Shown: positions 12,751 to 26,800 of the stretch, piece after piece
Layout of the letters: every line of letters starts with the position of its first letter
Numbering within the stretch: position 1 is the stretch's first letter
NCBI GenBank assembly: GCA_025093985.1
Contig: JACAAK010000005.1
Location: forward strand, 806,001 to 870,000
Source: Calvatia gigantea
Lineage: Eukaryota; Basidiomycota; Agaricomycetes; Agaricales; Lycoperdaceae
DNA: 64,000 bases
Direction of reading: 5' to 3'
Translations under genes and position numbers: made by a program
The notes under the pieces: generated by a model
Told to the model about the DNA's origin: nothing
The model's input: the letters and a program-made list of their open reading frames with translations, nothing else
Database searches by the model: none

Positions 12751-15714
12751 ATGGGAAAACTCCGCCGTTTACCCCAGCAGCCAGACCGGAGCTCACACCC
12801 TGTAAATTTGGCGCCCGAAGCCACTGGTGCGCTTTTAAGTTTCACACAGAAAGCTGGAAATTTACTGACCAACGATTCATTTGTTTAGGTTCTGGAGAGT
12901 TTACCCCACATGTTACAATGACGGCGCCTTCGAATGAAGACCTCCTGGCAATGTCGATTCGGAAAGAATCGAATATACCTACTTCCGGCGCCGATGATGA
13001 CCCACGTACCATCTACGACCAGGGTACGCGTTTCAATGACTTAATGACGCTTAGTTACTAATTTAGGATGTTCTATCCCTTCCGACATTCCATACATCCC
13101 AACGTCGTATGAAGATGGGGTCCAGGCTCCAACACAGGGATCCCCTCAACTCACACAGACTTCACTATCGCCCAGCTTAGGTGGAAGTGCTTCAATAGAT
13201 GGTAAACTTGATGCGCTCTTTGGCTAGTTTGTCCAATTATAGCTCCTTAACTGTCCCTCATCAGGCTCTTCATCAAACCAACCCACTCAAGCTGGCGGTT
13301 TATTTCCAAACGCAAGCCACTTTTCAATTAATAATTCAGTGATGGCGGAACGCGTAGAGGTTTACCAAACCAACAGGTCAAACGGTAAGCACGCTTCGCC
13401 TCGTTTGCTACAAAAGGCTGGGTTACAACGTACATCTCCCAGTGTTAGAAAGAATGGTCAATTATATCATTCCTGGGGCAGAGTTCGACTCGTCTGAACG
13501 CGATTACCCTCCGCGGTGCCATCCCGGCACACGGATTGCTTTCCTCGAGCAACTTCAAACATGCATCCATGATAACAACTTGGGAACAAGGATCGTGTGG
13601 CTGTACGGGCCAGCCGGTGTTGGCAAGTCCGCCATCATGCAAACTCTCGCGGAGACTCTCGCGAATACGGGGCCTCCCAGATTCCCCTGCGCCACCCTGT
13701 TCTTCTCTCGCCCCAATCGGCGGGATGACCCGAAGAAGGTTTTTGGCACCTTGGCGTACAGCTTCGCAGTCGTTCACCCACCATATCGCCAGTACCTTGG
13801 GGATAGACTGGCTGTTGATCCTGGCTTCCTAGCGAGGTCCAATGGAGGAACAATTTAAAGCGACTCTTCATCATACCTTTTACTGATGGTCACATCAAAA
13901 CCGGTCCTCGACGCTGGGTAGTGCTTGTTGATGGCTTGGATGAATGTAATGGTGAGAGGGAACAATGCAGGATCGTTGGTTTGATTCGGGACTCGATAGT
14001 CCATCATGGCAAGACCGCACCCTTCATCTGGATCATTGCAAGTCGACCTGAGGCACATTTGAAGCCGTCTTTCGTCCAAGCTCAAGAAGAGACCGCAGAG
14101 CTTGCAGACGCTCGAAGTACCCATCGATTCTAGCGAGGCCATACGCAGCGTGGAGCTCTACCTTAACAAGGAATTTGCAAAAATTCACCGAGACTATTTG
14201 GACCTAGTGCCCCCATCATGGCCTTCCGAGAATGACGTTCTGAGCCTGACATCAGCTTCTTCTGGGCTAGTTTATCTTTGCTTCCACCTTGGTTGGTTAT
14301 ATTGGCGAGGAAGACCCTGTACAGCGCCTTGAGGTTATTGTATCTCGGAATTGATCGTCGTCCCAAGGGAGACTCCACTGGCGGTGCCTTGATTTCCAGG
14401 CCAGAAGAAAATCCATTCCAAACACTCGACTTATTATATACCGCTATAATGTCGAATATACCTACTGATGCCCTTCCGACTGCAAAGGCAATCCTCGGCT
14501 TCTATCCTCCTTGAGGTCGTTGGCTTACAGACCGGGTTATTCCCGTTCAGGTTCTGGACCCTCCAAGTTTCTTCAAAGCCTGTAATTTTCTGGGTTACAA
14601 ACAGCACACAGCCTATGCTGCTTTACGCCGGTTGTGTTCCGTCCTCACCATCCCACCACCGAAGGAGGCGTGTAATCAGCCCATCCGGTTCCTTCACGCT
14701 TCGTTCCCCGATTTCCTGAGCGATCGTTCACGTTCTCAGTCATATTATATCGACCTAAACCAAGAGCTCGAGAGGATATGGCGGTGTCATCTCAGGGTTC
14801 TTAGGCAATTCTTTGGTTCGCGATGTATGTTCCTTCCTCATTCTTCCACGTTGTGTTGGGTCATTCACGACGTGTCCGAACAGGTGATTACAACTCTGTG
14901 ATCCTTTCTTGGGACTCACGCAGTCCGGGGATCCACATTCCTGTCGATTACCATCCAAGGCACGAGCTCGTCTCCAAAGCCAAAATAAAGTGGTTGGAAA
15001 TTCTCTGCGATTATTGTCACGGTTGCACTTCATGCGAAAGTACACCCAAGTACCGCCTTTCGCTGGATGCTTCAGAACTTATCCAGGCTTTCGAAGAATT
15101 TGGTCGAGTTGTGTGGTCTGATATTCAGGGCCGTTTTAACATCCTCCGCAAATGGTTCACCGATAAACATGTCCGTCACATTCTCCGATGTATACTTCAA
15201 TTAACTCAGTTGGTTATAGGCACCACTCGAACTTCGTCAGAAAATGATAATAAAGGAATTCGGTTTGCACGAAGCTCAGTGAAGGCGATGTGGACAACAT
15301 GTTCAGAGGTTTTCATACAGACGGTTGGGGGTACCGCCTGTCAGATCGCACGGCGCATAAGCCACTCAATCTGAAAGTAGGTCTATCATACAGGTGCGCT
15401 CTATTGGATATCGCGCCTGACGCTGTTGCCTTGTCCAGAACCTCGACGCTTCTGAATGGTATAGAATAAAACAGCTCGCTCGGACCTCAGGAACCACACC
15501 ACACCCCGAGCCGCCCACGAGCACTTGGAGGATTCTTGGTGAGCTGCTAAGAGCAAGCGGAACGCCGAGGGCACAGCAGCGAGATGCCACTGTAACAATT
15601 ATCGGGACGAAGCCATCCGAGTATTTCGCTGTGTGTGGGCCTTTATCTTGGGATCCGGTTTTTGGAGAGGGCACCGCTTGGCTTATGGTCCCCTATGACG
15701 CATCCTTGATATGA
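12751..15714 (+). pseudogene. NACHT NTPase (NLR-like), copy 1, with multiple frame breaks
   Basis: NACHT NTPases are the fungal relatives of NLR immune receptors; known members sense a ligand and oligomerise. Exon 1 (12751-12828, MGKLRRLPQQPD) and exon 2 from 12889 (GSGEFTPHVTMTAP) are followed by exons giving CSIPSDIPYIPTSYEDG, then GGLFPNASHFSINNS (about 13294-13338), then NACHT: LWLYGPAGVGKSAIMQT-type P-loop (here WLYGPAGVGKSA), FSRPNRRDDPKKVFGTLAY, Walker B VVLVDGLDE and sensor-like FIWIIASRPEAHLKP. The C-terminal part has WLEILCDYCHGC, ERIWRCHLRVL, LDASEWYRIKQL and FAVCGPLSWDP, ending at 15714. By comparison with copies 2 and 3, net one-base shifts lie near 13842, 13857, 14105, 14275, 14347 and 14512, with an in-frame stop at about 13856. 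That many breaks in one gene suggests real decay. The N-terminal exons and splice sites are clean. Confidence 0.8.
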
Positions 15715-16030
15715 CAGCGTAGTTGCGATATTTCTGCTATGAACGTTTGAACGGGGTTATAGTTTTGGGGTGGTGGGGTCGTTCCGCTTACTCCCAGGTC
15801 CCATTCCAGCGACCTTGACCAGGCTTGAGATAAAGCCAGCCCAATCTCAGGAGGCATCTCGCAACCTAATTTGCTCTGCAGCCCTAGAAAAGGCTCAACG
15901 ATGTAAAATTAACGCTCGTACATAATGAGAATTATACATATTCTAGTAAATAAACTACTATTCTACTATTGATCGTAAACCCAACAGGTGCACAGCTAGA
16001 GAAGGAACATTACATCGCCGTATACTCAAC
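15715..16030. other. Intergenic, convergent 3' ends
   Basis: AT-rich stretch between the ends of the NACHT copy 1 locus and the aspartic protease gene, which converge here. Nothing else seen. Confidence 0.4.
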
Positions 16031-17919
16031 TCATACAATCATCTCAATCAACATAAACGCCAACCAAACCACAATGACCATTTTCCCTGCACCCCCCCTC
16101 GACCTGAACGCACCCCCTGGTGCCCCAGACGAAGCTCGAGTCGTCGCCGTTGCAGACACCGTAGCGGCGGGAGAAGCTATCGTCGGGGACGGAATGGATG
16201 CACGTATGCCGCTCTGATCCACCGCCACGTCCGAGAGCTCGGCAAAGCCTACTGAGGCAGGTTGATAACGAAACACAGAATATACATTTTTCTGTTGCCA
16301 TACGTGAGACGGTGACGAGAAGGAAGGTTAAAAAAAAAGACTAACGAGGAAAGTATCGCCGATGATCCAGGGCGGTGTTGAGCTACTTTCTGAGAGCCTG
16401 AAGAAAGCACCTAGACATGTACCTCGTTCCACCTCACCCAAGCTGAAGTCTGATGGACTAATAGACCATGTCCGGTCTGAATTACCAAAGCCAAGTTGGA
16501 CTGTTACGGGCGTGTCACAGGCTGCACGGGGCGCCGTTGTGAGTGGTTATTGAAGTTGGTAAAAACGAGATAGGGAAACGCACGATACGTGTAATAGTCT
16601 TCAAAGTCACCCGAACCGGGTTCTGAATCTGGGATTTGATCATAGAGCCTCCTGATAACTGCAGGTGGACCGCCGACAAGGGTTGTTCCTGTATCAATTG
16701 CCGCGTATGCTGAATCACGAGAAGGCAATGAAATTGAGTTGCTGTTGACATTCAGTGCTAGGAAGGACGGTATGAGAGGCGGTATATGCGGAGGAATGAC
16801 GGAAAGACATACTGGTTAGAGATAGTAGCCAGTACGATCCTTGTGTAGGCAGGTCCACGTAGTCGATAACTCCAGTATATAAACTCGAGTTCGTGAACCC
16901 TGATATACTCGCAATTTTAACTTCTCTCTCGCATCTGGTTAGAGTTAGAAGACAACACCCACCTAGATCGAACGAACCACCAGGGCTCCGATACTCGCGC
17001 ATCTGATACATTAGCAAACCTCGTCAAATGAAACGCCATAAGCGGCTCGTCCAATGCCCCTTGACTCGCCAACGTCTGCCAAAACGGCATCGTCCCTCGA
17101 AGCTGCAATCGACTCGAACCCCAAACCCATCAATCCCGACACTGGACTTTGCAACAAGCCAGAGGATATCACGTCGCACGTGGCGAATACTTGGTTCGGG
17201 ATGCTGAAACCGGCCATTTGGACGACGTCTTGTGCGAGGGATCCTTGGGCGTCCCCGGAACCGTATTGGATTTGGAAAGGGATAGAAAGGTTTTGGAATG
17301 TGCTTGAATCGGAAGCGTCGAAGGTCCTTATGGAGGAACAGCCAGCTATGCAATTCGAATCCGCCACCCAGAAATCGCTAAAGCATTTGTTGATCAGTTC
17401 CGTATGACGTATGGGGGAAGAGTGGAGGCATACGAAGATCCAGTGTCGAGGATGACGTTGTACGCCGTAGGGGGAGTTCCAATTATCACTGATCCATAAT
17501 AACTAGGATGAATAGATGTTTAATCACCGCATATATCGACATTTCATTCAAGAACTCACCTCGAATCCGCGTTTTGGTTGACAATTCTATCAATACACTT
17601 CCGTCAAACACTTCATATGATTGTGAAACGGGATAACCCACCGATTGGTACCACTGCTTCTTCTTTTCTCTCCGCCTTTACCGTATTTCTGATTCAATGC
17701 TTGTTTGTGCGCATATGCCCACTGTCCCCATTCTTCCTTTGTTTGTGGGGGTAAAGCTCGACGGAGAAGAGGGATTGAAGCTGGGGCGAGACTTGCACCG
17801 CCCTTCTTCAGATCAGGCGAATCGGGTTGTGGCGGTAGAGTGGTGGCAGAGACCGTAATGGCGGCTTCGAGTGTTAAAAGTGCGACAGCCGTGAGACGGA
17901 TTTGTTGGAACATCCTCAT
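16031..17919 (-). CDS. Secreted, probably GPI-anchored aspartic protease (pepsin family A1), with two one-base frame breaks
   Basis: Acid endopeptidase of the pepsin family. ATG at 17919 opens a signal peptide (MRMFQQIRLTAVALLTLEA), then a propeptide (PLLRRALPPQTKEEWGQW). Splicing gives NQNADSRYYGSVIIGTPP and the first catalytic motif NVILDTGSSDFWVADSNC, then QIQYGSGDAQGSL (flap), GLMGLGFESIAAS, PLMAFHLTRF, GGSFDLG, TNSSLYTGVIDYVDLP, second catalytic motif AAIDTGTTLVGGPP, WIIGDTFLKNVYSVFR and VGFAELSD. A Ser/Ala/Thr-rich tail and the C-terminal hydrophobic run MVIVVWLAFMLIEMIV indicate a GPI or membrane anchor. Two frame breaks interrupt it: one extra base in the CCC run at about 17094-17096 and one in the GGG run at about 16983-16985. 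Both sit in short homopolymers, so sequencing error is as likely as pseudogenisation. Both catalytic Asp motifs are intact. Confidence 0.85.
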
Positions 17920-18844
17920 TTTTAACCAGGGGTGCGGGCAGGACAGGTAGTGGAATAGGATGGAAAGCTGAATAAAGTCAAAACACGGGGGCAGGTTCCA
18001 CTCTTGAACGAAGCGGGAAAACGAAGATAACGAGACCAAGGGAGAGAATGGAAGGGGTGTGAGAGTGAAAGAAAGAAAGCCAGTCAGTGGAATTTCATTG
18101 AATACAAACAGGGAGCTTTTAATAACTTTGTGGTGCAAGTCACAAGAACAAGAGAGAGACAAGTCGCGGATATCCTAAGGTCGTGATCGGCGCACAGAGG
18201 AACCTCGCCTAGCGCGGGGATGAGCTAAGGGGGGGGGGGTAGGTAGTTGTGGTGCATTTCTTGGAAAAGCGAAACAGTGTGGTGATGAGGTACTGCGGGG
18301 TCCCGGGGTGGCGTCGCGGAACGTGCGTGGGCCGAGAATCGGGCGGGGGGCGTTGAAGCGGAAGTTTGAGTTTATCATCCTGAAGTTAGACAGCCCGGGT
18401 CAGTGGTGCCCACTGCGGATTTTTGGTATATTATGATTCCAGAGCCACGCGGGTCCTGATAACACACCTAGGAACTGTTGGATGGTGAGCTTGGGGTCTC
18501 TTGTATCTGTGATTGTACGAGAGTCAACACTCACACTCACAAAGACAGGGCACGCATGCTAAACTTGGAACAAATCTAATGACGCAAAGATGCGCGATCC
18601 GTTGATGTCTAATCAAGACACCTGAACTTCCAAAAATAGAGTTGCACTGACAGTCAGTTTATTAGGTCAACGAACTCTTGGCCTCCGCAAGGGAGTCTGT
18701 TGGGCAGCTGGTGATTTTTAATTAACTTAGACGCTTGTAGAAGTCGAGCGATCCATGAGACATTCAGAGAGAGAAAAAAATCGGTCCAATAAATACAACT
18801 AGAAGTACAGTAGGTTATTAAAGAGAAAAAGAAACAGGAAGACT
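17920..18844. other. Intergenic between protease and histone H3
   Basis: About 925 bases with no gene. It holds the protease promoter, an 11-base G run ending at 18239 and the H3 3' flank. Short open frames here lack any motif. Confidence 0.4.
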
Positions 18845-20057
<1,213 letters not shown>

Positions 20058-20258
20058 AGTTATTTGTGATTGTTTTGGGGTTTTGATTGTAATCATACTG
20101 TATAATTATTATTTTTGATTCTCACCACCGAGTGAATGTCATTCCCAGATGGCACTGGTAGATCCTCTGCTCCGACAAAAAGCCCTTGGGCTTTCACCGG
20201 GATTTTGCCGTGGCTTATAGATGTATGCTTTGTGAGAGGTGAGGATCGCCCACCACAG

Positions 20259-21452
20259 ATGCCCCTAGCCTTAATGCTTCCGAATGAGATTCTCGCCGCC
20301 ATCTTCACTCAACTCGACCCTACAACGTTGGCCCATCTTGCGCGAGTCTCTCGTCGCTTCAACGCTGTTGCCGAGTATCTGCTCTACTCCTCTACCACTA
20401 TTGCTGATGTCATCTCAGAACGAGATCACCTTCCCCAGCGCACCATCTGCTGGTCCCAGGCGATGCTGAGTCGACCACATCTCGCAGAATCCGTCAAACG
20501 GTTACAGATTCGATGGACGACCGAATCACAACTACCACCCTCTCTTCTCCTTCTCACTGTCTGTGACCAGCTATCTCTCGCAATCCGTGTCCTCATCGGC
20601 CTTGAACATCTTGAGCTCTTTCTTGGTCCGGCCAATTTTGTCCCAGTACCACATGAGAATCTACATGCGATCGAACGCGCAACCTACAACTGTGCACTCC
20701 CTTCCTTGCGCTTCTGTTCTCTAGGTGCAGACTACGCAAAGGGTATCCAACCGTACACCACCCATATCATCTCTTTTCTCTCTCACACTCCTTCTCTACG
20801 ATACTTTGGTCTCTCCGATCACCACTCTTTCCTCCATGTACCTCCAGCTCCACAGGCTCTTCCAGCCCTTCAGACATTTTGCGGTTCTGCCGCAACTGCC
20901 GCATCACTGCTTCCTGGACGCCCAGTTCACTACCTCTCTCTCATTGGTCGGGACTCTGACGTCAGTCAAGAGAACCTCTTACGCATGGCACGCACAACAA
21001 CGCCCCTCCGCTTTCTTGATATTTCCGCCATCTCCGCAAGACCTGTTCTCTTGCGCAATATCTCCGCCTACCTGCCCACCCTCGAGCGTCTACGTATCCG
21101 CCTTGCTTTGCGACACACTTTACATTACGCTCTCTCCGGCATCGTGAGTGTCGCGTGTTCCTTTTTGCTTGGTTCTAAAAATATGATGTGTGTGTACATT
21201 GCTGACTATCTTTATCTGGCGCCCTAGAGTCTACTTGCGGGTCTCTCCCCTGTTCTCGGTGCATTCCCAAATCTCGTCTACCTCGACCTCTCACCCACAA
21301 TCGTCGGTGGCGGTCGCGGTAATCCTGAAGACGAAAGAGTCCTCTGTACAGAGTACGGTCGTACGTGTCCTCTCCTACGCACCATCATCTTTCCTTCACA
21401 AACGGAGTGGGTCCTCGAAGATCACCACCGGTGGCAGCCGGTTCAGGCATGA
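20259..21452 (+). CDS. F-box/LRR-type protein
   Basis: Predicted substrate adaptor of an SCF ubiquitin ligase or a relative of that group. ATG at 20259 (MPLALM) directly precedes an F-box: LPNEILAAIFTQLDPTTLAH, then LARVSRRFNAVAEYLLYSS. The rest is a leucine-rich region with degenerate repeats such as LIGLEHLELFLGP, LPSLRFCSLGAD, HTPSLRYFGLSDH, LRFLDISAISARP and LPTLERLRIRLAL. A single intron at about 21144-21228 joins LHYALSGI to SLLAGLSPVLGAFPNL, and the gene ends WQPVQA at 21450-21452. An in-frame ATG at 20136 would add 41 residues, but that segment has intron-like sequence and does not look like F-box leader. Large F-box/LRR families of this kind are common in agarics; target unknown. Confidence 0.8.
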
Positions 21453-23806
21453 TGCGAAATATGATGGTTATGTGTGTGGTTCTTTCCTTCCTGCGGTAGA
21501 TCGGGTTTTGCGAAGCAACGGCGATTGGACGCTCTGTGCTGATTTTGTCTTCCGCGTTTTTGGTCTTCTTTTTACCGAGAGAGGCTACCCTTGGTGTGGC
21601 GCTTGTGCTCATGATTTTTATGAAGTTTTTGTATGGAAGGGATTGGCCGCATCGTTTGCTCAAGGACTTGTGCAGTTGGGCTGGGTAAAGAGATGACTGT
21701 TGGATCAGGCGAACCATGGAGACGTCCCGAATTAGGAGTGGAAAAGAGGGGTTGGGATAGTTGGAACTGAGGGCCCCTTGTTGGTGGGCATATAATCTCG
21801 GACGACTCAAAGGGCGATCTATTTCGAACCTTTTCACACATCTTCCACCCACGGGAGATCATACGAACTCACCCCAAATCTTCACCGGGTCCTGGGAGCC
21901 TGTCGTTAATGTGGCCCTTCGCAGCTATCTACACGTGTTGCCTACCTGCATCCGTGTCTCCGCCGGACACTCACCTAAGGGTGTGTGCAGATATATTGCG
22001 CACATTCAGACGATACACCGCTTTCATGTCCCATGCCCACCCCCTTAGCGGTATTTGGAAATAACTGCGGTGACTTTTCGGGCCCTTCGTTCTCCAACAA
22101 TCCTCCATTACACCAGACGCCTATGATTACCAAGGTCCGAAAAAAGCCCTCTTATTCACAACTTGGAGCATTGGAGCAGCTTATATTGAATACTTGATGA
22201 AGCCAAGACCCCGCCTCACAGATGTACAACATTTTGTGACTCAAACGCGGAGAATCCTCGGTTCTTCCTGTCATAACGAACCATGTCCACCAATCAGTTT
22301 ACCCAACCGCAACGTTCTATTTCTGGAATTCACGAGCTTGTAGCTTCTTAAAGGTTGGGCTACAAAGCAATAGGCATGTACCAATATGAAATACTGATGA
22401 CAACCATGGACATCTTTTCTCTCACCTATACTCTACAGTTTGCTCGTGTATTCATACTATCAATAATCCCTGTGATGCTATTGTACGAAATTCCACCTAC
22501 AGTCATACAATTTCCCCAAAGAGCGGTCGTAGTCCCGTGAGCTTGTCTCCAAGTAAGCTATTACAGTAGTCGATTAGAGTTTGACGGCAGAAACAAGAAC
22601 GAACACCTGTTCAAAGCCGTTAAAGCTGGAAATCAAACCAAGCGGAACAAACGTCAAGTCATGTTTAATCATCCATCACAAAATTACCCTACTCAAGCAG
22701 TGGCATCTGTGTTCCTTACAATCTTTTCGCGATGATTTGCCTAAGATCCCGCGGTGCAACTCGCTGGTTATATTCCTCTTGGATTTTTTCTCTTCCTATT
22801 GCGTTCGTTATTTGTTCTTGCTATGTTTAACTCTGGTTCTCGGTCCCATAACCTTCAAATCCACGAGCCCCCAGTCGCCGGTGTTGTTTCCAAGTTGCTA
22901 GGTAGGACTTGTCCCCTGGAAAAATTGGGCGCTTTCATCATGACTGGTTCTTCCCTGAATCCGACCGTGGCGGCTGTAATCAGAATAATGACACGATATG
23001 ACGCACATATATACACACACACTACGCCGCTTCCCCTTTCGCTTTCTTCTCTTCTGGAAAGCCTCGGTTCGCGAGGTGGGTGAGCTGCAGACAACCTCGG
23101 TTTATTCTCTATCATGCTAAGTCTGCGAACAGCGGGTCTAGACCTCTTGGCCGACGGCTCGTGCACGTCTCTTGAGGACTTGTGGTTCTCTCGGGGTGCA
23201 AATTTGCCCTTGGCGTATTTTTACAAGCTGCTTTCGAGGGTGAATGTTTTTTTCCTGGCGATTAACACGGACCTGGTTAGCCAAGAAGTCAAACTACCGA
23301 TGAACTTTGGCCTTTACTGGCCATGACAGTGTACAAGGCATTCAATTGTCCGCAGACCTTCCTATTTTGATAACGTCGAGTCTTACATGCGGTTTTGGCG
23401 ACTTGCTTATCCTCATATGTACTTCTCAATCCTCACAGGGTAGTGATTTGATAGTGGACGTAACATCAAGATCTTCCTACCTTTGCTCACGACCTGCTCG
23501 CCTTTATCCAATAAGCGCAACCTGTCTTCTGACCTGGAGTATCGCCTCACCTCCCCACTGTACTTACGAAGCTCTGATTCAATATGTTAGGATCATGCGA
23601 CTGCGATTGTGTCTCAGAATTGTTCATTGAAAGCTCCTGACAAGGATCCCTCAGGACTCAGCATTTGATCTTAAGAATGTACTCAAAACGTACTCACCGA
23701 GTTGACTAAGGCAGCCTTGCCACATCATGACGATTCATTGCAATGGGTATTTTATGGAAAGGGAACTGGGGCGCAATCACTGTCGTCCAATTCATGGTTA
23801 TATCGG
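21453..23806. other. Gene-poor interval
   Basis: About 2.35 kb between the F-box gene and the NACHT copy 2 locus. Short frames exist on both strands (for example plus 22754-23083, minus 21385-21852) but none shows a motif, an exon chain or a paralog in the window. The stretch 23640-23806 is the 3' flank of the NACHT locus. I see no identifiable gene or repeat. Confidence 0.4.
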
Positions 23807-26800
23807 TTAAGAGCAATATGAGAACACAGGTCCGATGGCTGCACAACGGTCCACTTTTCTCATCACCGGTATTGCTATTGTAACATTACGCTGTCGTGCA
23901 CTTTCAATTCCCATTATCTTCAACAGTTGTTTTACCCTATCCCATTCAGACGAGTCAAGGTTCTAAATGAGAAGGGTTATCAATCACGACGACGCGTATC
24001 TATCCAGTATCGAACTTACCATCAAATCCAGCTTGTCTGGTTCTGGTGTTTCATCCCCAGAGTTCCCGAATCCCCAATTACTTCCGCGGATCAGGTCAAA
24101 TTTCCCTTAGTATCATATTTTGACGGAATTCCACTGGCGCCTGCAACAAATTAAATGATATGACCGGATGTTGGGGTAACGACGTACATGCTCAGTGAGC
24201 CACCTGCGTAGAACATGAATATCGGTAAATATGGGCTAAGTTCTTCGAGGGTCTTGATGAGCTCCGAATCATCCAAGGAGGCGGTATTCGGATGCACTGT
24301 TGCACGAAGTGCAATCATGACAGCAATCAACAAGGATTTCTAACCACTTCTGTTTGGCTCTCCAGAGTAATGATCCTCTGAGGAAGTTCAGGAGAGTGAT
24401 TGTGGTCTATATGGGGAAACTCCCAAGAAAGTGTGATGTTGCCGGTACCGTGAGCTGTTTGAGATAATGTGTTATGTGTAACTCATAAAATGCATTAAAA
24501 AAAGGTTAGGACAACGCACAATGCGGGAAATTGAATTGCTTCATAATTCTAACATAACATCGCCAAATCCTCTCGAGCTCTTGACCCGGGTCGGTGTGAT
24601 ATGACTGGGAACGGAATCTATCTCTAAGGAAATCCGAGAACGAGGCATGGAAGAACCGAACAGGCTTACCGCTTACGTCTTTTCCCGGGGGGACGACAAG
24701 AACGGAGTGCAGTCTGCGCAAAGCAGTATATGCTGTATTCTGTTTCAGACCCAGGATGTTGCATACTTCCAGGAGACGCGGAGCCACCGCTAACATAACG
24801 AAACCTCCTCAGTTTGTAACCGACAATATCGAGAAGATAGAACCCAAGGATCGATTTCACAATGGGAAGGAAGTCGGAGGGGATATCAGACATGATTTTG
24901 TCATGTAATAGGTCGAGTACTTGAAATGGATTCCCTTTCGGTGTGGGATCCGAGCTATTGTTAACAGGGCCTTTGCAATGACGGTCGATCAAAGAAATAT
25001 AAATTCAAGGCGTTGTACGGGGTCTTCCTCGCCAATGTAACTGGCTAGGGTGGTCGCGAAGATGAAAAGCCCAGAAGAGGCTTTTGCGAGCCTGAGGAGG
25101 TCTTTCTCGGTTGGCCAGGATACAGGTACTATGGCTGGGTGGTTTCGCCAGATTTTCGCGAATTCTGCACGGAGGTAAAGTTCCACGTCCCGTCCGGCAT
25201 CGGTGGTATCCATAGATACCTCGAGTACCCAAAAGCTTGGGGTTTCTTCTTGGATTTGAGCAAAGTGTGGCTTCAAATGTGCCTCAGGCCGACTCGCAAT
25301 GATCCAGATGAAGGGTGTGGGTTTGTTGTGATGAACAATCAATTCTCGGATGGCGCCGAGGATCCTGCATTACTCCCTCTCGCCATTACACTCATCCAAG
25401 CCATCGAGAAGCACTACCCAACAACGAGAATCAGTTTTGATGTGACCGTCAGTGAAAGGCGTTATAAAGAGGCGTTTGAACTGTTCTGAAGAGATGAGGC
25501 GGGTGTGACTGCGTCCGTCAGTCACGAGGCTTCGAAACCAGGTCCAGGAAGGGAGAGACAAAGGCCGGGAACACAAGAGAACGAGGGGCGAGAGTGATGG
25601 CGTCGTTGAAGACAAGAGTTCAGAACGAGCGTGGACTGAGAGTCAACGAGAGAGCGACCGACAACGAGAGACAATGCTGAGAGAATTCGGAGCGAGACTT
25701 TGAGAGCGAGAAAAGTGGGTATCCAATTACTAGGTGTCGAGCCTCTACTGGCTCGACTGTATTTATACTGTAGACAACTTGTCCGGTGTTCAATTTCTAC
25801 GGTTATCTACAAATACTGAATCTGTATAGCAAATGAGTTGAGTTAGTATAATGAAGGTTAGGCTAGGGAACTGTGGTAAAATGTTGAAATTTTTGAAACA
25901 CAACGAGTGAATGTGCAACTACGGAGGCGAAGAGTCTGAATTAGAAAAAAAAATGTCGGTAACGAGAAAGATGTGCGGTGAAATTTTATTAAAGTGGGTA
26001 GTGGTCTAAATCTCGATGGACTTGGCGAAGAAGTTAGGATCGACCGCCAGTTTTTCCCCAAGATACTGGCGATATGGCGGGTGAACAGCTGCGAAGCCAT
26101 ATGCCAAGGTGCTGAAAACCTTCTTGGGGTCGTCCTGTCGGTTGGGTCGGGAAAAGAATAATGTAGCGCATGGGGATTTGGGGGGCTCAGTCTCCGCGAG
26201 AGTCTCTGCAAGAGTTTGCATGATAGCCGATTTGCCAACTCCAGCTGGCCCGTGCAGCCATATAATTCTTGTTCCTAAGCTGTGGTCGTAAATATGTGTT
26301 TAGAGCTGCTCCAGAAAAAGGGTTCGTGTGCCGGGGTGGCATCGGGCAGGGTAGTCACGTTCAGACGAGTCGAATTCGGCTTCCAGGTATGGTATGGCTG
26401 ATCATTCTTTCCAACACTGTAAGGTTTGGATTGTACCTCAGCCTTTCGTGCCAACGGCGGACGACCAACAGTGTGCTTACCATTTGGCCCGTTGGTTTGG
26501 TGCACCTCCATGCGCTCCACCACGAACGAACTATTGATTAAAAAGTCCTTCGCATGTGGAAACAGGCCGCCAAACTGGATAGGGACATCTGATAGAGACC
26601 CTTGCGGGAATCGTCAAGGGGATTGCTATCGGGCAAACTAGTTGAGGACGCACCTGATTCACCGTCTGCTGAGACACCCCCACCTATCCCGGAAGGTACC
26701 GGAGTCCGTATGGATTGGGAGGATCTTTGTGATAGGACCTCAACCTCGTCTTCATGGGACGTTGGTACAGGGGTTCTGAATTAGCGTCCGAGTGCTATTA

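Noticed and set aside
13024..13440. Stops in the N-terminal region of NACHT copy 1 read as nonsense mutations
   Set aside because: They fall inside introns with conserved GT/AG sites and phase; spliced, the frame is open to the P-loop.
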